NCBI GenBank assembly: GCA_007922195.1
Contig: ML681992.1
Location: 38,918,831-38,982,830, forward strand
Length of the DNA stretch: 64,000 nt
Reading direction: 5' to 3'
Source of the DNA: Podocnemis expansa
Lineage: Eukaryota > Chordata > Testudines > Podocnemididae
The notes under the pieces were generated by a model. The model did not search any database, was not told the DNA's origin, and worked only from the letters and a program-made list of their open reading frames with translations. A program made the translations under genes and the position numbers. Below, one piece after another: positions 42,213 through 54,934 of the stretch (the first letter of the stretch is position 1; every line of letters begins with the position of its first letter).

Positions 42213-42632
42213 GGAAAAATGAGAGTCCTGTGGCACCTTAGGCTATGTTTACATTGGCAAATTAGTCCAAACTAAGGAAGCTTAGTCCAGACTAATTTAG
42301 CCCATGACTATACTAGGCTTTGCCTAGTTCAAACTAAGAAATGTCTTCGTTTGAACTAGGCAAAGCTTAGCCTGAAGTAGTTAGTACCAATGTTAGTTTG
42401 GACTTCCATGCTTAGTTTGATGGCTTGAACCTAACAACTGCTCTGATTTGCTGTTACTGTATGGCCTGATCCTATGTTTTACACCCCCTTGCATTTATTG
42501 TCATTCCATTCTGTAAGTTCACCCATCTTCAAAGCATCTGACGAAGTGGGATTTTCTCCCACGAAAGCTCATGCAAAAAATAAATCTGTTAGTCTTAAAG
42601 TGCCACATGACTCCTTGTTTTTTTTATAGCAG
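42213..42632. mobile_element. PLE tail pieces flanking a MITE fragment
   Basis: 42213-42240 is a short reversed PLE piece ('gagagtcctgtggcacctta'). 42241-42420 is the left part of a palindromic MITE (copy 4, 'ggctatgtttacattgg', then 'ttcaaactaag/cttcgtttgaac'). 42424-42632 is a forward PLE tail with about 110 bp of extra upstream sequence that also occurs at 30905-31010 next to the PLE coding relic. Confidence 0.75.
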
Positions 42633-43879
42633 AATGAAACAACAAAAGTAGGTATTGTGGCAAGGTTACCCCTCCTGGGGGTCTGGCCAAACAGTCCCAA
42701 TGTCTCCCCTGGCAGTAGCAGCCTGAGGCCAATCTGTCCCAGCCCAGGTGGGTCTTCTGGGAGTCTTCCCTGGGCATCCCCTCACCCTCTCAGGGCCTGC
42801 AGGGTAGCTCTTGGTTTGGGCCTATGAGTCACCCTCCTCTCTTTCCTTTTGCACTTTTAATTCCTTTATGGCTTGTGGCAGGCGAGAAACAGCTTCCTCC
42901 TCTGTCTGGGGAAGTTTCAGACCTGGTAGCAGCTTGACACCTTCCCCCCTTCCTTCTGGCAGAAGCAGCTTTTGTAGGCCTGGGGCAGCCCTTAATTGGA
43001 TCCAGGTGCCTTTAATTGGCCTGCAGTAACCTTTTCTCTGCAGACTGGGGAAAAGTTCTTTAACAGCCTAGAGCTCACGTACCTTCCTATAGCCCTCTGG
43101 CCTGACCTTATCACAGTATATGCTAGTACAAGACAAATGACAGTGTGTTTTACAAGGTCACTAATGTACTGGTGGCCATATGCTTTAGTTTATCTTGCTA
43201 AAGTAAGAATAAGACAAAGATATAGGAAATGGAAGAACTTTCTGGACAGGCAGACACATAGCAAGATGGCTCAGATTTAACAAGCCTTAATGACGCCAGA
43301 TTTTAACACAATGCTCCCAAGAAGAGGGAAGGGAAGAGATGACAATCTGGCTTGAAGGGACACAAGTCAGGCAGTTGGGTCTGCTGGAAATAAGCTCTAG
43401 TTCATGTTAGGTACAAATATAGAGGGTGTCCACCCCACAGGGTTTTGGTTGAATAACAGGAATGAATGTGGCCTTGAGCAAAATGAGGGTGCTATATTCA
43501 CTGGCAAGTTTTGCCAATGGTGGGCTCCTCAAATGATAACATCATCATTACAACATCAAACCTCCATTGAGAAGTGACAAACTAATTTTTGGAGAAAAAA
43601 AAAAACTGCTCCACACATGGAAATTAAGGAGTAAGGGCCAGAACCAGAAAAGTATTTAGACTTCTAACTTCCATAGATTTCAATGGAAGTGAAGAATCTA
43701 AATCATTTCAGAAGCTTGACTAGGGTGAGCAAAGTATTGAGCACTCACAGTTTCAATGAGTGATTAAACTACTCATCACCTCTCATAATAGGCCATGATG
43801 CACCAAACTTCAGTCCAGATCAATGGTTTTATCAATCAATCCCATAACCTCAACAACAGTTGCAGGAATGGCACTGCCA
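42633..43879. other. no gene seen
   Basis: Partly C/T-rich intergenic sequence (42660-43000). Short open frames lack any recognisable feature. Confidence 0.4.
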
Positions 43880-44400
43880 TATATAAACTCAGCATAATGC
43901 TTCAACTATGAGAAAATACAATTAGAGCAGTTTTTGATTACCCAAGAAGGGTAATTTGCCATTAAGAACTGATTTCTGAAATCATACATTAGATCATTTC
44001 CCTCCGGAAAACATCCTCTTGTATGTATACTGTAACCACAGAACTAACCTAACTTCCTCTATCTCTGATGACTGTGTGTGAACAAATATATCTGTCTAAT
44101 CAGGACATAAGCAGAAAGCATATGTGGTATGAGAATTAATTTACCATATTTAGTAATACCATAGACTGAGACCCACAACAAGGGCCTGCTCTTGAGCATG
44201 TTAAAGTCAATGGCAGAACTCCCACTAGCTTCAGTTGTGCAGTTATCAGTCCCCAACATTTTTTTTCAAAATATAATTTTATTTTATTTTACCAATAATG
44301 TCACCATACACCAGAACTACAGCTGCTTGAGAATTTTCTAACAAAAGATGGTTTTCTTAGGAAATGCTGAGTCTTCAAACCAGAAATATTTCACAAAAAC
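43880..44400. repeat. duplicated segment, copy 1
   Basis: Aligns without rearrangement to 46460-47340. Examples are 'attaagaactgatttctgaa' at 43961 and 46541, and 'gaattaatttaccatattta' at 44132 and 46695. There is no coding evidence. The spacing of the matched words is 2.56-2.58 kb. Confidence 0.78.
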
Positions 44401-46459
44401 TTGTTGGGTTAGATAAACATTAACTAAGTAAAGTGATGCCACATTCTGTTCTGGGGCCAGGAACTTCAGGTCTTTTAGAGTATGTAAGTCTGGGGTGGTC
44501 CTATCAGACAGGGATCCTTGGGATGTCTGGTTTCTGCAGCCTTCTTGACAGTACTGAAACTGAAAAGAATTACAACAGTGGCTAGTGTCCTGGAAAAAAC
44601 TCGTTAGTTTTGGAAGCACTCTATCAGTGATTCCATTTTTTTTTTTAATTTCCCATATTTGGGAAATTTCAAAATGTCAAAATTTCATGAGAACTGGAGT
44701 TTTAGCGAGGCCTACGCAGCAAAACAGGACCTACAGTCACAATCCCTGTCACACAGTCAGAGCCAGTACTCTTTGACTTCAGAAGTTAAAGTTCAGCCCC
44801 TATCAGGTACAATAGATTATCTCTGTGATAGTATAAACAAGATCTAGATCCCACAATGAACTGTTCATAGACAGTTGGTTTTATGCCACCTATCCCTCCC
44901 ACCTCAGCATAGCAGATGAGCTGAGAAAGGCTTGTTAGAGATACAGGACAGCAGAAGGAGAAGATGACTTAGAGTGGACTATATTTACACAGGGATAAAG
45001 AATTCCCATGGCTGGCCCAGGACAGCTAACTTAAACTCTTGAGACATAGACTCCAGGGCTGAAAGATCTCTGTGTGGATCCCTAGGTTTATGCTGGACCC
45101 GGAGCTGTGGGCGTATATGAGGGTTGAGGATCCCCAGAAGCCTGGCCCCATCCGGCACCTGAACATCTATACAGCTATTTGTAGCCCCATAGCATGAGCC
45201 CCACAACTGACTTCAGCAACCCAGAGCCGAAATCATGATCTTTTACTCCATGTAGGTGTACATTTAGAGGCCAAAGAATCTGCAAATATGAAGAACTGAA
45301 ATGTGTCCCATATTCATAGAGATTGACTGTTATTATGATGTATTTATTCAGTTTGCTATAGTGGTGGCTAGAATCAACCAGGACTGGGGCCCCATCGTAT
45401 AACTCAGTAGTAAACAGTCCCTTGCCCAGAAAGTTCACAATCTAACTAGACAAGACAGACAGAAATGAGATATAATCCACATGCAGACTGAACAGTGATG
45501 GCCTGCAAACATAATGGTAGTGTCATGACATTTAAAAAAAAAATGTTTGGAAGAGGTTTTCTTGGGAGGTGATTGGCTAGACAGAAAGAGTCAGAGAGGG
45601 AGATGGACCTCAGACAAATGGGAATGATCGGTGAAAGGTAGGGTGGCAGAGATAGGGGAGGAAGGAGGTGGATATGAAGGGCAGATGGAGCAACTAACCA
45701 GATGTTTAAGTATTCTGCGCTCTCCATAATGTATGTCTGTGGCAGAGTGGAGAGGGAATAAGCCCCTCAGTGCCACTGCCACGTGTGTTCCCCTTATCCC
45801 TCCCACTAACTGAGCCAGACTAAAATGCACTAGACGGGTCATAGAAAACAAGGGAGGACACCACAGCTGAAAGCAGTGATTAGGCCATGCTAGACCTTAG
45901 CTCAAGGAGGCAAATGGGAACCATTATTCCTTTGACTGAAGTGGATAAATAAGCCTGCTGGGGAGAAACACAGGATGGCATGACCAAGGAGGAAGGTGGA
46001 AGCTTGGTAGCTTGTTGTAACTCCTCATGATGTAAGGGTAAGATGCCCCAGGCCTGAGGGCCAGCAGAGGTCTGGTTGGAAGTGGTTATTGTAGTCAACA
46101 CTTCTGTAAATTAACCAGCACGGGTGTTTGCACTGGGTGATGCTTCAGAGTCCTGTTATTCCAAGAGGGGGAGACCCCTAAAGGACTCAGAGGACCAGAG
46201 GCCAGGAGTGACAACCTATGTCAAATTGGAAGTAGAACAAAATATTCCCAGAACTTCATGTCAGCACTGACATGATGAATTCTTTTGCAAAGCACGGGAT
46301 AATAGCACACCTTTGACAAAGAAAGCAGCAACACAGGTTCATCTCAGAGAGAAAATATTTTAAAAAATGGAGGCAGTCCAGCTCAGTATGCCTGCTTATT
46401 ATTTCAGAATTACCAATTCACTGAGTTATAACTCCCAATTACATCACCCTAACAATATG
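44401..46459. other. no gene seen
   Basis: Spacer between the two copies of the duplicated segment. No exon or clear transposon is recognised. Confidence 0.4.
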
Positions 46460-47340
46460 ATAAACTCAACACCACCCTCAGACTGAGAAGAGATGATATA
46501 ATCAGAACAGTTGTTCATGTTTCCAAGAAGGTAATTATTCATTAAGAACTGATTTCTGAAATCATTCCCTGGATCACATCTGTTGGCAAAACACCCCTTT
46601 GGATAACACCTTATTTGCTGTTGCTGGTGCCTGTGTGTCAACAAACTGTGCATTTGTCTGTTCAGGACACAAGAACAAACCATATGCAATATAAGAATTA
46701 ATTTACCATATTTAATAACACATATGCTGAGACTGGCACTAGGTGTCTACACTAGCCAATTAGCCTGGACTAAGCAAGCTTAGTCCAAACTAATTTGGTT
46801 CAGATCTAAACTAGCCTTTGACTAGTCCAAACTAAAAATTCTTTAGTTTGGACTAGCCAAAGTTTGGTCTGAACTAATAAGTTCGTCTGGTTAGTCCGGA
46901 CTAAGCGTGATGTAGACCAGGACTAATGGCTACTATGAACTTAAAATGTTCAAACTAAGCCATTAGTTCAAACTAGCCACACATCCAAGTTCAAACTGAA
47001 AAGTTAATTTGAACTAGAATGTGTGGCTAATTTGAACTAAAAAGCCATGGTGAGCCCGAACTAGCCCAAGGCTAATTCGGACTAACCTCAGACTTTTTTA
47101 GTTTGGGCTAGCAATTCTGAGCTAAAAATCAGATGTAGACATAGCCTAGGAGTCCATGCCTTCTCCTATTAAAATCAAGGGCAAAACACCCATTGGCTTC
47201 AGCAGTCCAGGATCTAATCTCAACATTCTTTCGATCTATAATTCTATTGTATTTTACCTACAATGTCACTGATATCCTAGAATTAAAGCTGGTCAGGATT
47301 CCAACAAAGCATGGTCTTGTTGGAAAATACTGATTCAGCA
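46460..47340. repeat. duplicated segment, copy 2, carrying a MITE
   Basis: Matches 43880-44400 on both sides of the MITE at 46741-47146. After the MITE the match resumes weakly ('ttttacctacaatgtcac' against 'ttttaccaataatgtcac'; 'aaagcatggtcttgttggaaaatac' against 'aaagatggttttcttaggaaatgc'). Confidence 0.75.
46741..47146. mobile_element. palindromic MITE, copy 5
   Basis: Starts 'aggtgtctacactag' and ends 'gatgtagacatagcc'. Body of 'tagtccaaactaa', 'ttcaaactagcc' and inverse forms. Absent from the sister segment at 43880-44400, which gives the empty site roughly at 44170. Confidence 0.8.
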
Positions 47341-47531
47341 GTTCTGAAATGACCGACTGAGCTTCCCTGCATGGAGATGAGACAGTGGGATAATAACTTT
47401 TGAAACAAATAAAGTGAAGGATTTTCCCATTAGTTGACTGCACAGTTTCTTCCTTTTACCCAACATTGCATTCCTTGGTTTACAAGGGAACAGGGTTACT
47501 ATTTCAAGTTTAAGATGACAAGCTTTTCCCT

Positions 47532-47645
47532 AGTTCCAAAGGGGTAGCCATGTTAGTCTTCAAAGCATCTGATGAAGTAGGATTTTCTTGCACGAAATCT
47601 CATGCCATAAATAAATTTGATGGTTTTTAAGTGCCACAGGACTCC
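47532..47645 (+). mobile_element. PLE tail with short inverted terminus
   Basis: Reversed terminus 'agttccaaaggggtagccat' (47532-47558) joined directly to a forward tail (47559-47645) beginning 'ttcaaagcatctgatgaag'. Confidence 0.8.
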
Positions 47646-48149
47646 AAGCTTTTCCCAAGGATTCTTCTTTCACTGTTCAACACAAGGCTCATCTTGCATA
47701 AATTTATCAGTATGGAAGATTCCTTGCCTTTTGTGTAGAGTAATTCAATAGCAGCTCTGGACAAAGCCTAGCTCTCATCCCACTTCATCCTGGAATGAAG
47801 AATGCATTAATAATTAAATCAGTAATGGGATTATGCATGAACTATCTTTTTAATGATATACAGTAGGTTTCTTGGAGTGCTTTTCTTTAATTCTCTCCAA
47901 CAATTTTTTATTACCCCATTTAAGTCCCAAGACTGTTTTGATCAGCTGCTGTTTGACTACATAAAAGCAGGTCATTTAGCACCCGATCTCTGTGTTTCTA
48001 TAGAACCTGCTTCTTTGGGGGTTATATAAAGCTTTTTTGCCTTCCTCTGCAGAATGAGACATGGGTCACTTTTTGGTTTCTGAAACTTGAAGAAGACAAA
48101 ACAAAATTTAGAAAGGTCAATGATTCAGCTAGAGGTTATGGGTCTACTG

Positions 48150-48240
48150 TAAGAGTGGGTGGATGGAGTTCTGTGGCCTGCAACATGAAGGAGGTCAGAC
48201 CAGATGGTCCCTTGGGCCTTAAACTCTGAGTCTAAGTCTT
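48150..48240 (+). mobile_element. CR1/L3-type 3' end
   Basis: 'gttctgtggcctgcaacatg', 'aggaggtcagaccagatgg' and 'tcccttgggccttaaactc' match the tail type at 26605-26706. Confidence 0.55.
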
Positions 48241-49039
48241 ATAGACTTAAACACCAGGTAGACTCCTCTTTACTTTTCCTGACTTACTTCTAATACTGGA
48301 TATCTGCATAAACAACCACTGCTTTCAACTCGTTGGTGGGGAATATCCCAACTTTGAATCTCTGGGTGTTGTATCACTTCAAATGATCCAACTGAAATGT
48401 CCACTTCCTTAGTTTGAATCATGTTATTTTTCTCAGTCTGCTTAGAGGTTGCCATAGTTCTGATCTCTTTCACTTCTCACTTCTTTCTTCTTTTGTTAAC
48501 CCAGAAATCCCCCATCATGTGCTGTGTTAGCCAATCCTATTTTAGATGAGATATAACAGAAAAATACTGTCTTCTAGTGTCTACTTTTATGGCATCCCCT
48601 CAGGTAGAGTGGAGAAAATAAAAATCACTGCTTCTCAGTTGCAGGTATTCCCTGCTCAAGAGAGAAAGGTTAAGGAGCTATGACCTTGAGGGCCCTGACA
48701 CACCCAGTAAAACAACAGAACTTTAGGATATTATGTAACAGGAAGCAACACTTGCTAAAATTTGCATGAGGTTTAGAGGAGCACGGTGGTAAGCCTGGGT
48801 CAGTGCTAAGAGGAAAGAACAAAGACTCTGCTCAGAGTGAAAAATTTTCTGCTTTATATTCTTAGGTTTTTGGAGCAGAAGCTATGTTTGGAGGTGGTCT
48901 ATCAGAATAGGACTCTGGGTGGAATCCTGGACATCATCATAATGTAAAAAACACATTTGCCAGACCAGTTTTACCTATAACGCCCTTCACTCTGTAGTCA
49001 CTTCATTCTCCACTCTATTTTTGAGAGTTCTTCAATTGC

Positions 49040-49700
49040 TCTTGTCTTGCAACTACAAAGGGCTAAATCCACAAAGGGATTTTGGTGCCGAAGTTCAAAA
49101 TTTGGGTCTTCAAAACCTCTGCTCAGTTGCTGCCTAACTAGGAATGCACCTCAGTTTTGCCCGGGAAAGTACCCATGATGCCTAATTTTCTGCCTGGGAG
49201 CATGCATACAATCTCCTAAGTCCCAGCAGAACATGTTGCAGTGTGAGAGGTCCCTTTATTCCCAGAGCACTCACTTTGGCTGTGGGCAACCCAGGTTCCA
49301 GTCACTATGCTGTTTGGTTCAGAACTGGGACTTGAACTTAGATTTCCTATTTCCCAGGTGAGTATCCAGTTCTCTGTTGTGGATCTTGCTCACCTTCTAC
49401 TTAAATTCATCAGGTTAGAGAGGAAAAATGACTCTAGTAACTAGTTCTTTTACAGAGGGACCCAGGTTCCAGTTCCTGCTACTGTAAATTTTTATTTTGT
49501 AAAAAGTGAAGCAGCTCAACAGGAGAGGCTGAGAAAGAACTACCCAAGAATATCCTATAGCACAGTGGTTCTCACCTAGGAAGTAAAATTTGAAAGTTCC
49601 AGTACCTGCTCTGAAACAGACAGAGTGCAGATTTGGACCTGGGTGTCACATATAGAGTGAGTGCTCTAACCACTGGGCTAGAGACAAATCTTTGGTGTGT
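49040..49700. mobile_element. cluster of tRNA-derived SINE relics
   Basis: At 49255-49340 the + strand shows 'gagcactcactttggctgtggg' and 'acccaggttccagtc', an A-box/B-box pair of a tRNA-derived SINE. A second B-box-like 'acccaggttccagttcc' is at 49459. The complement of 49600-49690 reads 'ctctagcccagtggttagag' and 'acccaggtccaaat', a SINE head in reverse orientation. 49055-49200 resembles the body of such SINEs ('aaatccacaaagggattttgg'). Confidence 0.6.
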
Positions 49701-50034
49701 CTTTGCAAGAAGGGACTCAATTGTTTAGGCATGGAGCTCCTGGAGAGGATTCACATCCAAGAATTCCAGGTAGAAATTGATGTCTCCCTCCAGCCTGGAA
49801 TTCAGCACCTAAGCTTCTTTGAAAGGTGAGTGTTATGGAAATGTAAGGTCCTTGGGGGTACCAGAGTAAAGAATACCACCAAACAGCTGATAGTTATCTG
49901 CCAACTAAGTCTGCTAAAGCATACAACACTTGTCAGCACTTATCAGCCCTGGTTAAAGCCATGCAAATCTTAAGCACTAAAACCTATTAGCACTTAAGCA
50001 GTCACACTCCAAACTGCAGCGGGAGACCCAAATG

Positions 50035-50469
50035 GAGGTGCATCGCTGGCCAGGGGAGGGACCTGGGGCACGTTCTCAGACCCTGCCCTTGGCCCGCAGG
50101 CCCCGCCCCCAGCCTGCAGGCCCCACCCCCTGGCCATGGACAGGGACAGGTGCCACCACGGGCGGCTAGACCTCGCATCCCCAGCCGGGGCCGGGGCCGG
50201 AAGTGGCCACAGGAGGCCAGGCCCCCCATCCCCAGCCGGGGACAGGGCCTCTGCGGCTGCAGGCGGCCAGGCCCCAGATCCCTGGCCGGGGACAGGGCTG
50301 GAAGCAGCTGCAGGTGGCTGGGCCCTGGATCCCTGCCTGGGGACGGGGCCGCTGCGGCCGCCAGCAGCTGGGCCCCAAATCTACAGCCCAATTGGGCCAG
50401 AGATCTGGGGCACCAGCACTGGGGTTCGGGGCATGTGCCCCGCGGTGCTCAGCACCAGCAACGCCTCTG
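50035..50469 (+). mobile_element. GC-rich hAT MITE, copy E
   Basis: Left end GAGGTGCATCGCTGGCC (first C lost) and right end CCAGCAACGCCTCTG. Flanks are identical cccaaatg (50027-50034 and 50470-50477). The interior consists of GC-rich units 'ggccaggccccagatccctgg' and the family's right part 'gttcggggcatgtgcc'. Confidence 0.9.
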
Positions 50470-50477
50470 CCCAAATG

Positions 50478-51257
50478 CACTGCAGAGTGACTGCCCAGGG
50501 GATCCATGCACAGCTGATCATCTGTCCATGATAAGTCTCAAGATCCCACCCCTTTATCTAAGCTTTTGTACGGCTGATGTTTATCCGCTGCCATTCCCGT
50601 ACAATAAATCTATGTCCTTCTCTCTGTGCAAAACACCTCATTCTGGGAAACTTTGCAAGAAGATAACTGGGGAACTTTCACAAACTGATAACATGTAAAC
50701 CTGTCAAAAACAAATTACGTTACAGCAACATATTTGGCAAAAATAACCCAACTCCCATGGCAAACAACCCATGCAAAAGCAAAATCAAGCAAATAATTTC
50801 TCTCAGGATCAAGCTGTGCTCCAGGGTCCATGTGCCCGTCACACTACTCCTCCTTGCAGCAAAGCTTGTCTGGGCTGACCCTCTACAGTGAGGGTTAGGC
50901 CCCTCTCCTTGGCATTACTTAGTTTTGACAGGTTCCTGCTCTGGGTAACCTAATTCTCCCCATTCCTTGTATTGGAAGCCTGAACATCTGACTCAAGCTA
51001 ATGAATTTCACTGACTGGCAATGTATATAACAGTTTGGTGTTGAAATGCTTAACAGGACTAGCTGACACAGCAAATGGCATGGGATTCCTGAGTTAGCCC
51101 AAAGAGAGAGAGGAGGAAGTGAATGGAAGTATGACTACCTCTAAGAAACCTGAGGGAAAAAATTAAAAGATTCCCAGTAAGGAAGTGGACAAGTCAATGG
51201 GATCATTCTAAACAGATAGCCCTCTCCCCAGAAGATTTTTTAAGACATGGGAGAGAT
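50478..51257. other. no gene seen
   Basis: Ordinary intergenic DNA with no recognisable exon or repeat. Confidence 0.4.
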
Positions 51258-51385
51258 GCATCTGATGAAGTGGGTTGCAGCCTGTCAAAGTTTATGCACA
51301 AAGAAATTTGTTAGTCTTTAAGGTGCCACAGGACTTTCATTGTTTTTGCTGTATACAGACTCACACAACTACCCCTCTTAAATTT
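51258..51385 (+). mobile_element. PLE tail of an older subfamily
   Basis: 'gcatctgatgaagtgggttgcagcc', 'aaatttgttagtctttaaggtgccacagg' and 'cacaactacccctc'. The hairpin stem is 'gggttgcagcc' instead of 'gggattttctccc', a different subfamily. Confidence 0.78.
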
Positions 51386-51576
51386 ACATGAAGATTCATT
51401 TTATTTAGCCACAGTGAAATGTTTAAAGTGCCCTGAGGGTGTTACCAGAACCAGAAACAATAAACAAGCTTGATCCATGATGTCAGAGAATGAATTGGTT
51501 TGTACCTTAAGTCTATAGAACAAACTGTAAAGCTGGTCATCACAAAACAGAACAGTGTAAACTGAAATAACGGTGA

Positions 51577-52117
51577 CTATGTCTACACTGCAGAGCTTTT
51601 TTTAAAAAAGGTTTTTTCAAAAAAAAGTATTTTGAAATAAATTCGAAATAACTATTCCAAAAAAACTTCTTTTGAAAAAATGTTATTTCGAGAGAGGAGT
51701 CTGGGAGGACTCTCTGTCTCAAAATAAAGTGGTGTTTTTCATGCTGGATTCTCTTTTTCGACAAAAAGGAAGCCAATTTAAAAGCTAGGGATGCTTTTTC
51801 GAAAAAAAGCCATTGCCACATCCAGCGATGGCTTTTTTTGAGAAAGCTATTTCAAAAAGCCTTATTTTAAGCAGGCAACCAGGTTGAGCACTTTCTGGTA
51901 TACCAAAATATTGGGGCGCTTTTTTTAAAAAAAAGGCTACTTTGAAAAAAGTGCTTTTTCGAAAGAAGCCCGCTTTAGCTTTTTCAAAAAAGTGCTCCAG
52001 TGTTTTGATATACTGGAACACTTTTTTTCAAAATAGCAAAATGGCCTGCCTGGACATGGAAAAGGTTTTTTGGGATAAGGCTCCTTATCCTGAAAAACCT
52101 TTGCAATGTAGACATGC
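51577..52117. mobile_element. palindromic MITE, copy 6
   Basis: Left 'ctatgtctacactgcagag' and right 'ttgcaatgtagacatg'. The body has dense 'tttttcgaaaaaa' and 'tttgaaaaaa' palindromes, so it would fold strongly. Open frames across it are Phe/Lys-rich and not coding. Confidence 0.78.
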
Positions 52118-53533
52118 TCAATAAGACAATGATTTTTTTTTAACCCAAACAGGAATAGCAACTCCTTTATTACAAGCATGTATGCTTTTCCCATACCTAA
52201 AATAAATTCTGGATTTATATCACTTATCCTTCTGAAAATTGGATTGTAGATGATCCTGGGATTTATATTAAAGGAATGTTCTGAAATATCATATTATTAA
52301 TTTAAAACAAACTTTAGGAAGAATTGGTGTATTTGGAAAAAAATAACAAATTGAATTGGGGGGTAACTATTTTGGAATAGCAGAACTAATGTTGGGAGCA
52401 AGTTAACTGATTATTTATTTTACTAATTTAATTGATTCATGGGGAGAGTTTACTGATTTTTTGGGAGGACATAAGAATCTGCTTCCAAAAGGATACAGTA
52501 GATGTCCTGGATCGCATTTCATCTACATTTCCAAGATGGAGGATTTGGGTCCTAGATTATGGAATTCCAGGGAAAGGCATTTTGTCTTTCTCTGTAAAGC
52601 ACCACACACAAAAATTTAAGGTTTTGAATGAGAGCTTTAAAAGTGAGGTTGTGCATAATGCATAGAAACCAAATTCTGTCTTTGTACACAGATCCACTTG
52701 TGTATGCAGTTATGTGCCCATATTTGCATTCAAAATTGCCGTGAGTTTGAGCACAAAGCAGGTATTTTTATCCCACCAATGGTTCATAATCCCTGGTTTA
52801 TTTTAACATGCTTGCAATTACATTGTATTTTGATAAACCAGTCAGGACCCAGTTATGCCAATGTTCACATTCAGATAATATAATACTCCAGGAGTAGCTC
52901 CATTGATCTTAGGTGAGGAACACTGGTTGAGCAGGACCCTCCCCAATAATTTCAACACAACAGCAACGCATTTGTGCAAACTGAAGACTGAGGGTGAGCC
53001 TCGTGGAAATCAAGGGTCTGTAAAATATCTCAAGCTGTATCTAGGGTACTTAAAGACTGATTACAAAATCCTTGGAGTGATTTTAATCTATAACATTTAA
53101 TTCTATTCTCAGTTAAACCAGTTTTGCAACAGTTTACAGTGCTGTAAATTGGATCAAGATCAGGCTGGTTTACAGGATTTTTCTGAAGGACAATTCAATT
53201 TTTTGCTAGGCACTTCATTCTCCCAAGTCTCTTTACCAAAATTAAAAACAGTGTTGTGTGTTGGGTATAGCTCAATCCTCCAATTAAGAACACCACAGCT
53301 GAGTTCATGAGGCATTGTGCCTCATGTGCTTTAGACACAGAAGACTCAGGATCTGTATTTATTATTTTAATTATATTTTCTCTTTACCTATCTCTATAGT
53401 TATTGTCATAGTCTCTCTGCATCTATTCTTTCTGCCTAGTTTGTAGTCCATTTTTTCAACAGATTTTTCTCTTTGTTCCTTTGTTGATACTGTATTTTTA
53501 GCAGAATGACAACCTAGTAGTATAAGAACTTGC
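52118..53533. other. 1.4 kb with no gene seen
   Basis: AT-rich intergenic DNA. No exon, RNA gene or clear repeat. Confidence 0.4.
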
Positions 53534-53797
53534 CAAGTTTCAAAGGGGCAGCCGTGTTAGTCTAGTTCAGAAAAAGAAGCAAAGTGTCCTATGGCACTTA
53601 AAAACTAACAAATTTATTTATCTCCTGAGCTTTCATGGGAGAAAATCCCACTTTGTCAGACACTGAGAAGATGGGGATTCTTACAGCAAGTTCCCCCGTC
53701 TTCAAGGTGCTGATGAAGTGGAATTTTCTCCCATGAAAGCTCATGCAATAAATATATTTGTTAGTCTTTAAGTGCCACAGGACTGCTTATTTGCTTT
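53534..53797. mobile_element. inverted pair of PLE tails
   Basis: 53534-53690 is a reversed full-length tail including 'agatggggattcttaca'. 53685-53797 is forward ('gtcttcaaggtgctgatgaag' to 'gccacaggactgc'). This is the most complete inverted pair in the window. Confidence 0.85.
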
Positions 53798-54547
53798 AAT
53801 CAAAAGTTCGAATCCATGATGATCAACTGAATTTGATTTTAGGAAGAAGGACTTTGTCTGTCTCTGGTGCCTCATATGTTCATGTAGCAGAATGCTTATA
53901 ATCTACTGGTGTGAAAACCAATCCAAGTGATAATGATTCTGTCTCCCCCACCCTCACACTTCCCACTAGTCTCTGATGTAGAGAGAATACAAGATGAAAT
54001 CCTGGTCCTTCTGAAATCAGTGGGCATTTTGCCTTTAAGTTAACAGAACTAGGATTTCACCCGTGAAGTTCAGCTGTATCAGTACTAACACAATGCATGA
54101 TGCAATGCAATCACAGCAGCTTCCCTTCTCTTTTGAAGAGTGTAGCCCTTTTTAAATAGGTTAGATTGTGAGGTGAGACTGAATAGAGCTATGATACATG
54201 AATGAGTTATTATTTATCATGCAAACAACAGGAGCTACTAAATACTTCCCACAGCAGGTATAATTTCTGGCAGCCATGCATCGTTTCAGTCAACAAGTCA
54301 ACAACTGTCCAAATGCACAAGACTTACTCTGGTTGATTCCCATGGACTTTGGTAAGAGTTATGAAGAAGGACTGTAGGATTAGGCCTAGGGTGCACATAT
54401 AATTCTTTTAGAAAAATATTCCAAATATATATTTATATTCACTCCATATTATCTATTTCCTAGGTACAAAACTAATCCATAGAAAGCTCATTTAGAATAG
54501 CTACAACTAAGACATCAAATAGAACCACACATGAGAGTACATGGTAA

Positions 54548-54730
54548 CAGAGGCAAATAAGCACATAAGAATGGCCATACTGTATCAGACCAATGGTCCA
54601 TCTGGCCCATTATCCTATCTTTCTATAGTCACCAATGCCAGATGTTTCAGAAGAAATGAACAGAATAGGTAATCATCAAGTGATCCAGCCTGTCAGCCAT
54701 TTCCCAATGTCTGGCAACAGAGGACAGGGA
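54548..54730 (+). mobile_element. dispersed repeat, probably a CR1/L3-type fragment
   Basis: 'acataagaatggccatactg', 'cagaccaatggtccatctgg', 'aatgccagatgtttcagaag' and 'gtaatcatcaagtgatcc' are words I know as a common dispersed sequence in turtles. Its exact class is uncertain. Confidence 0.55.
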
Positions 54731-54934
54731 CACTTCAGAGCATGGCTTTGCATGTCTGATATTAACTGTACTAATTATGTCTGTGCTTGCAATGCTATTT
54801 TCTGTATATATTTACTCAGAACTTTGGCACTTTGTTGTTTATATAAAATACTGTACAAGAAAGAGCCTGTTTCAGTGCTTGTCAAGTCATGTTCAAGAAC
54901 TCAGCTTTCCCATCAAGTATGGCACTGTGTACCA

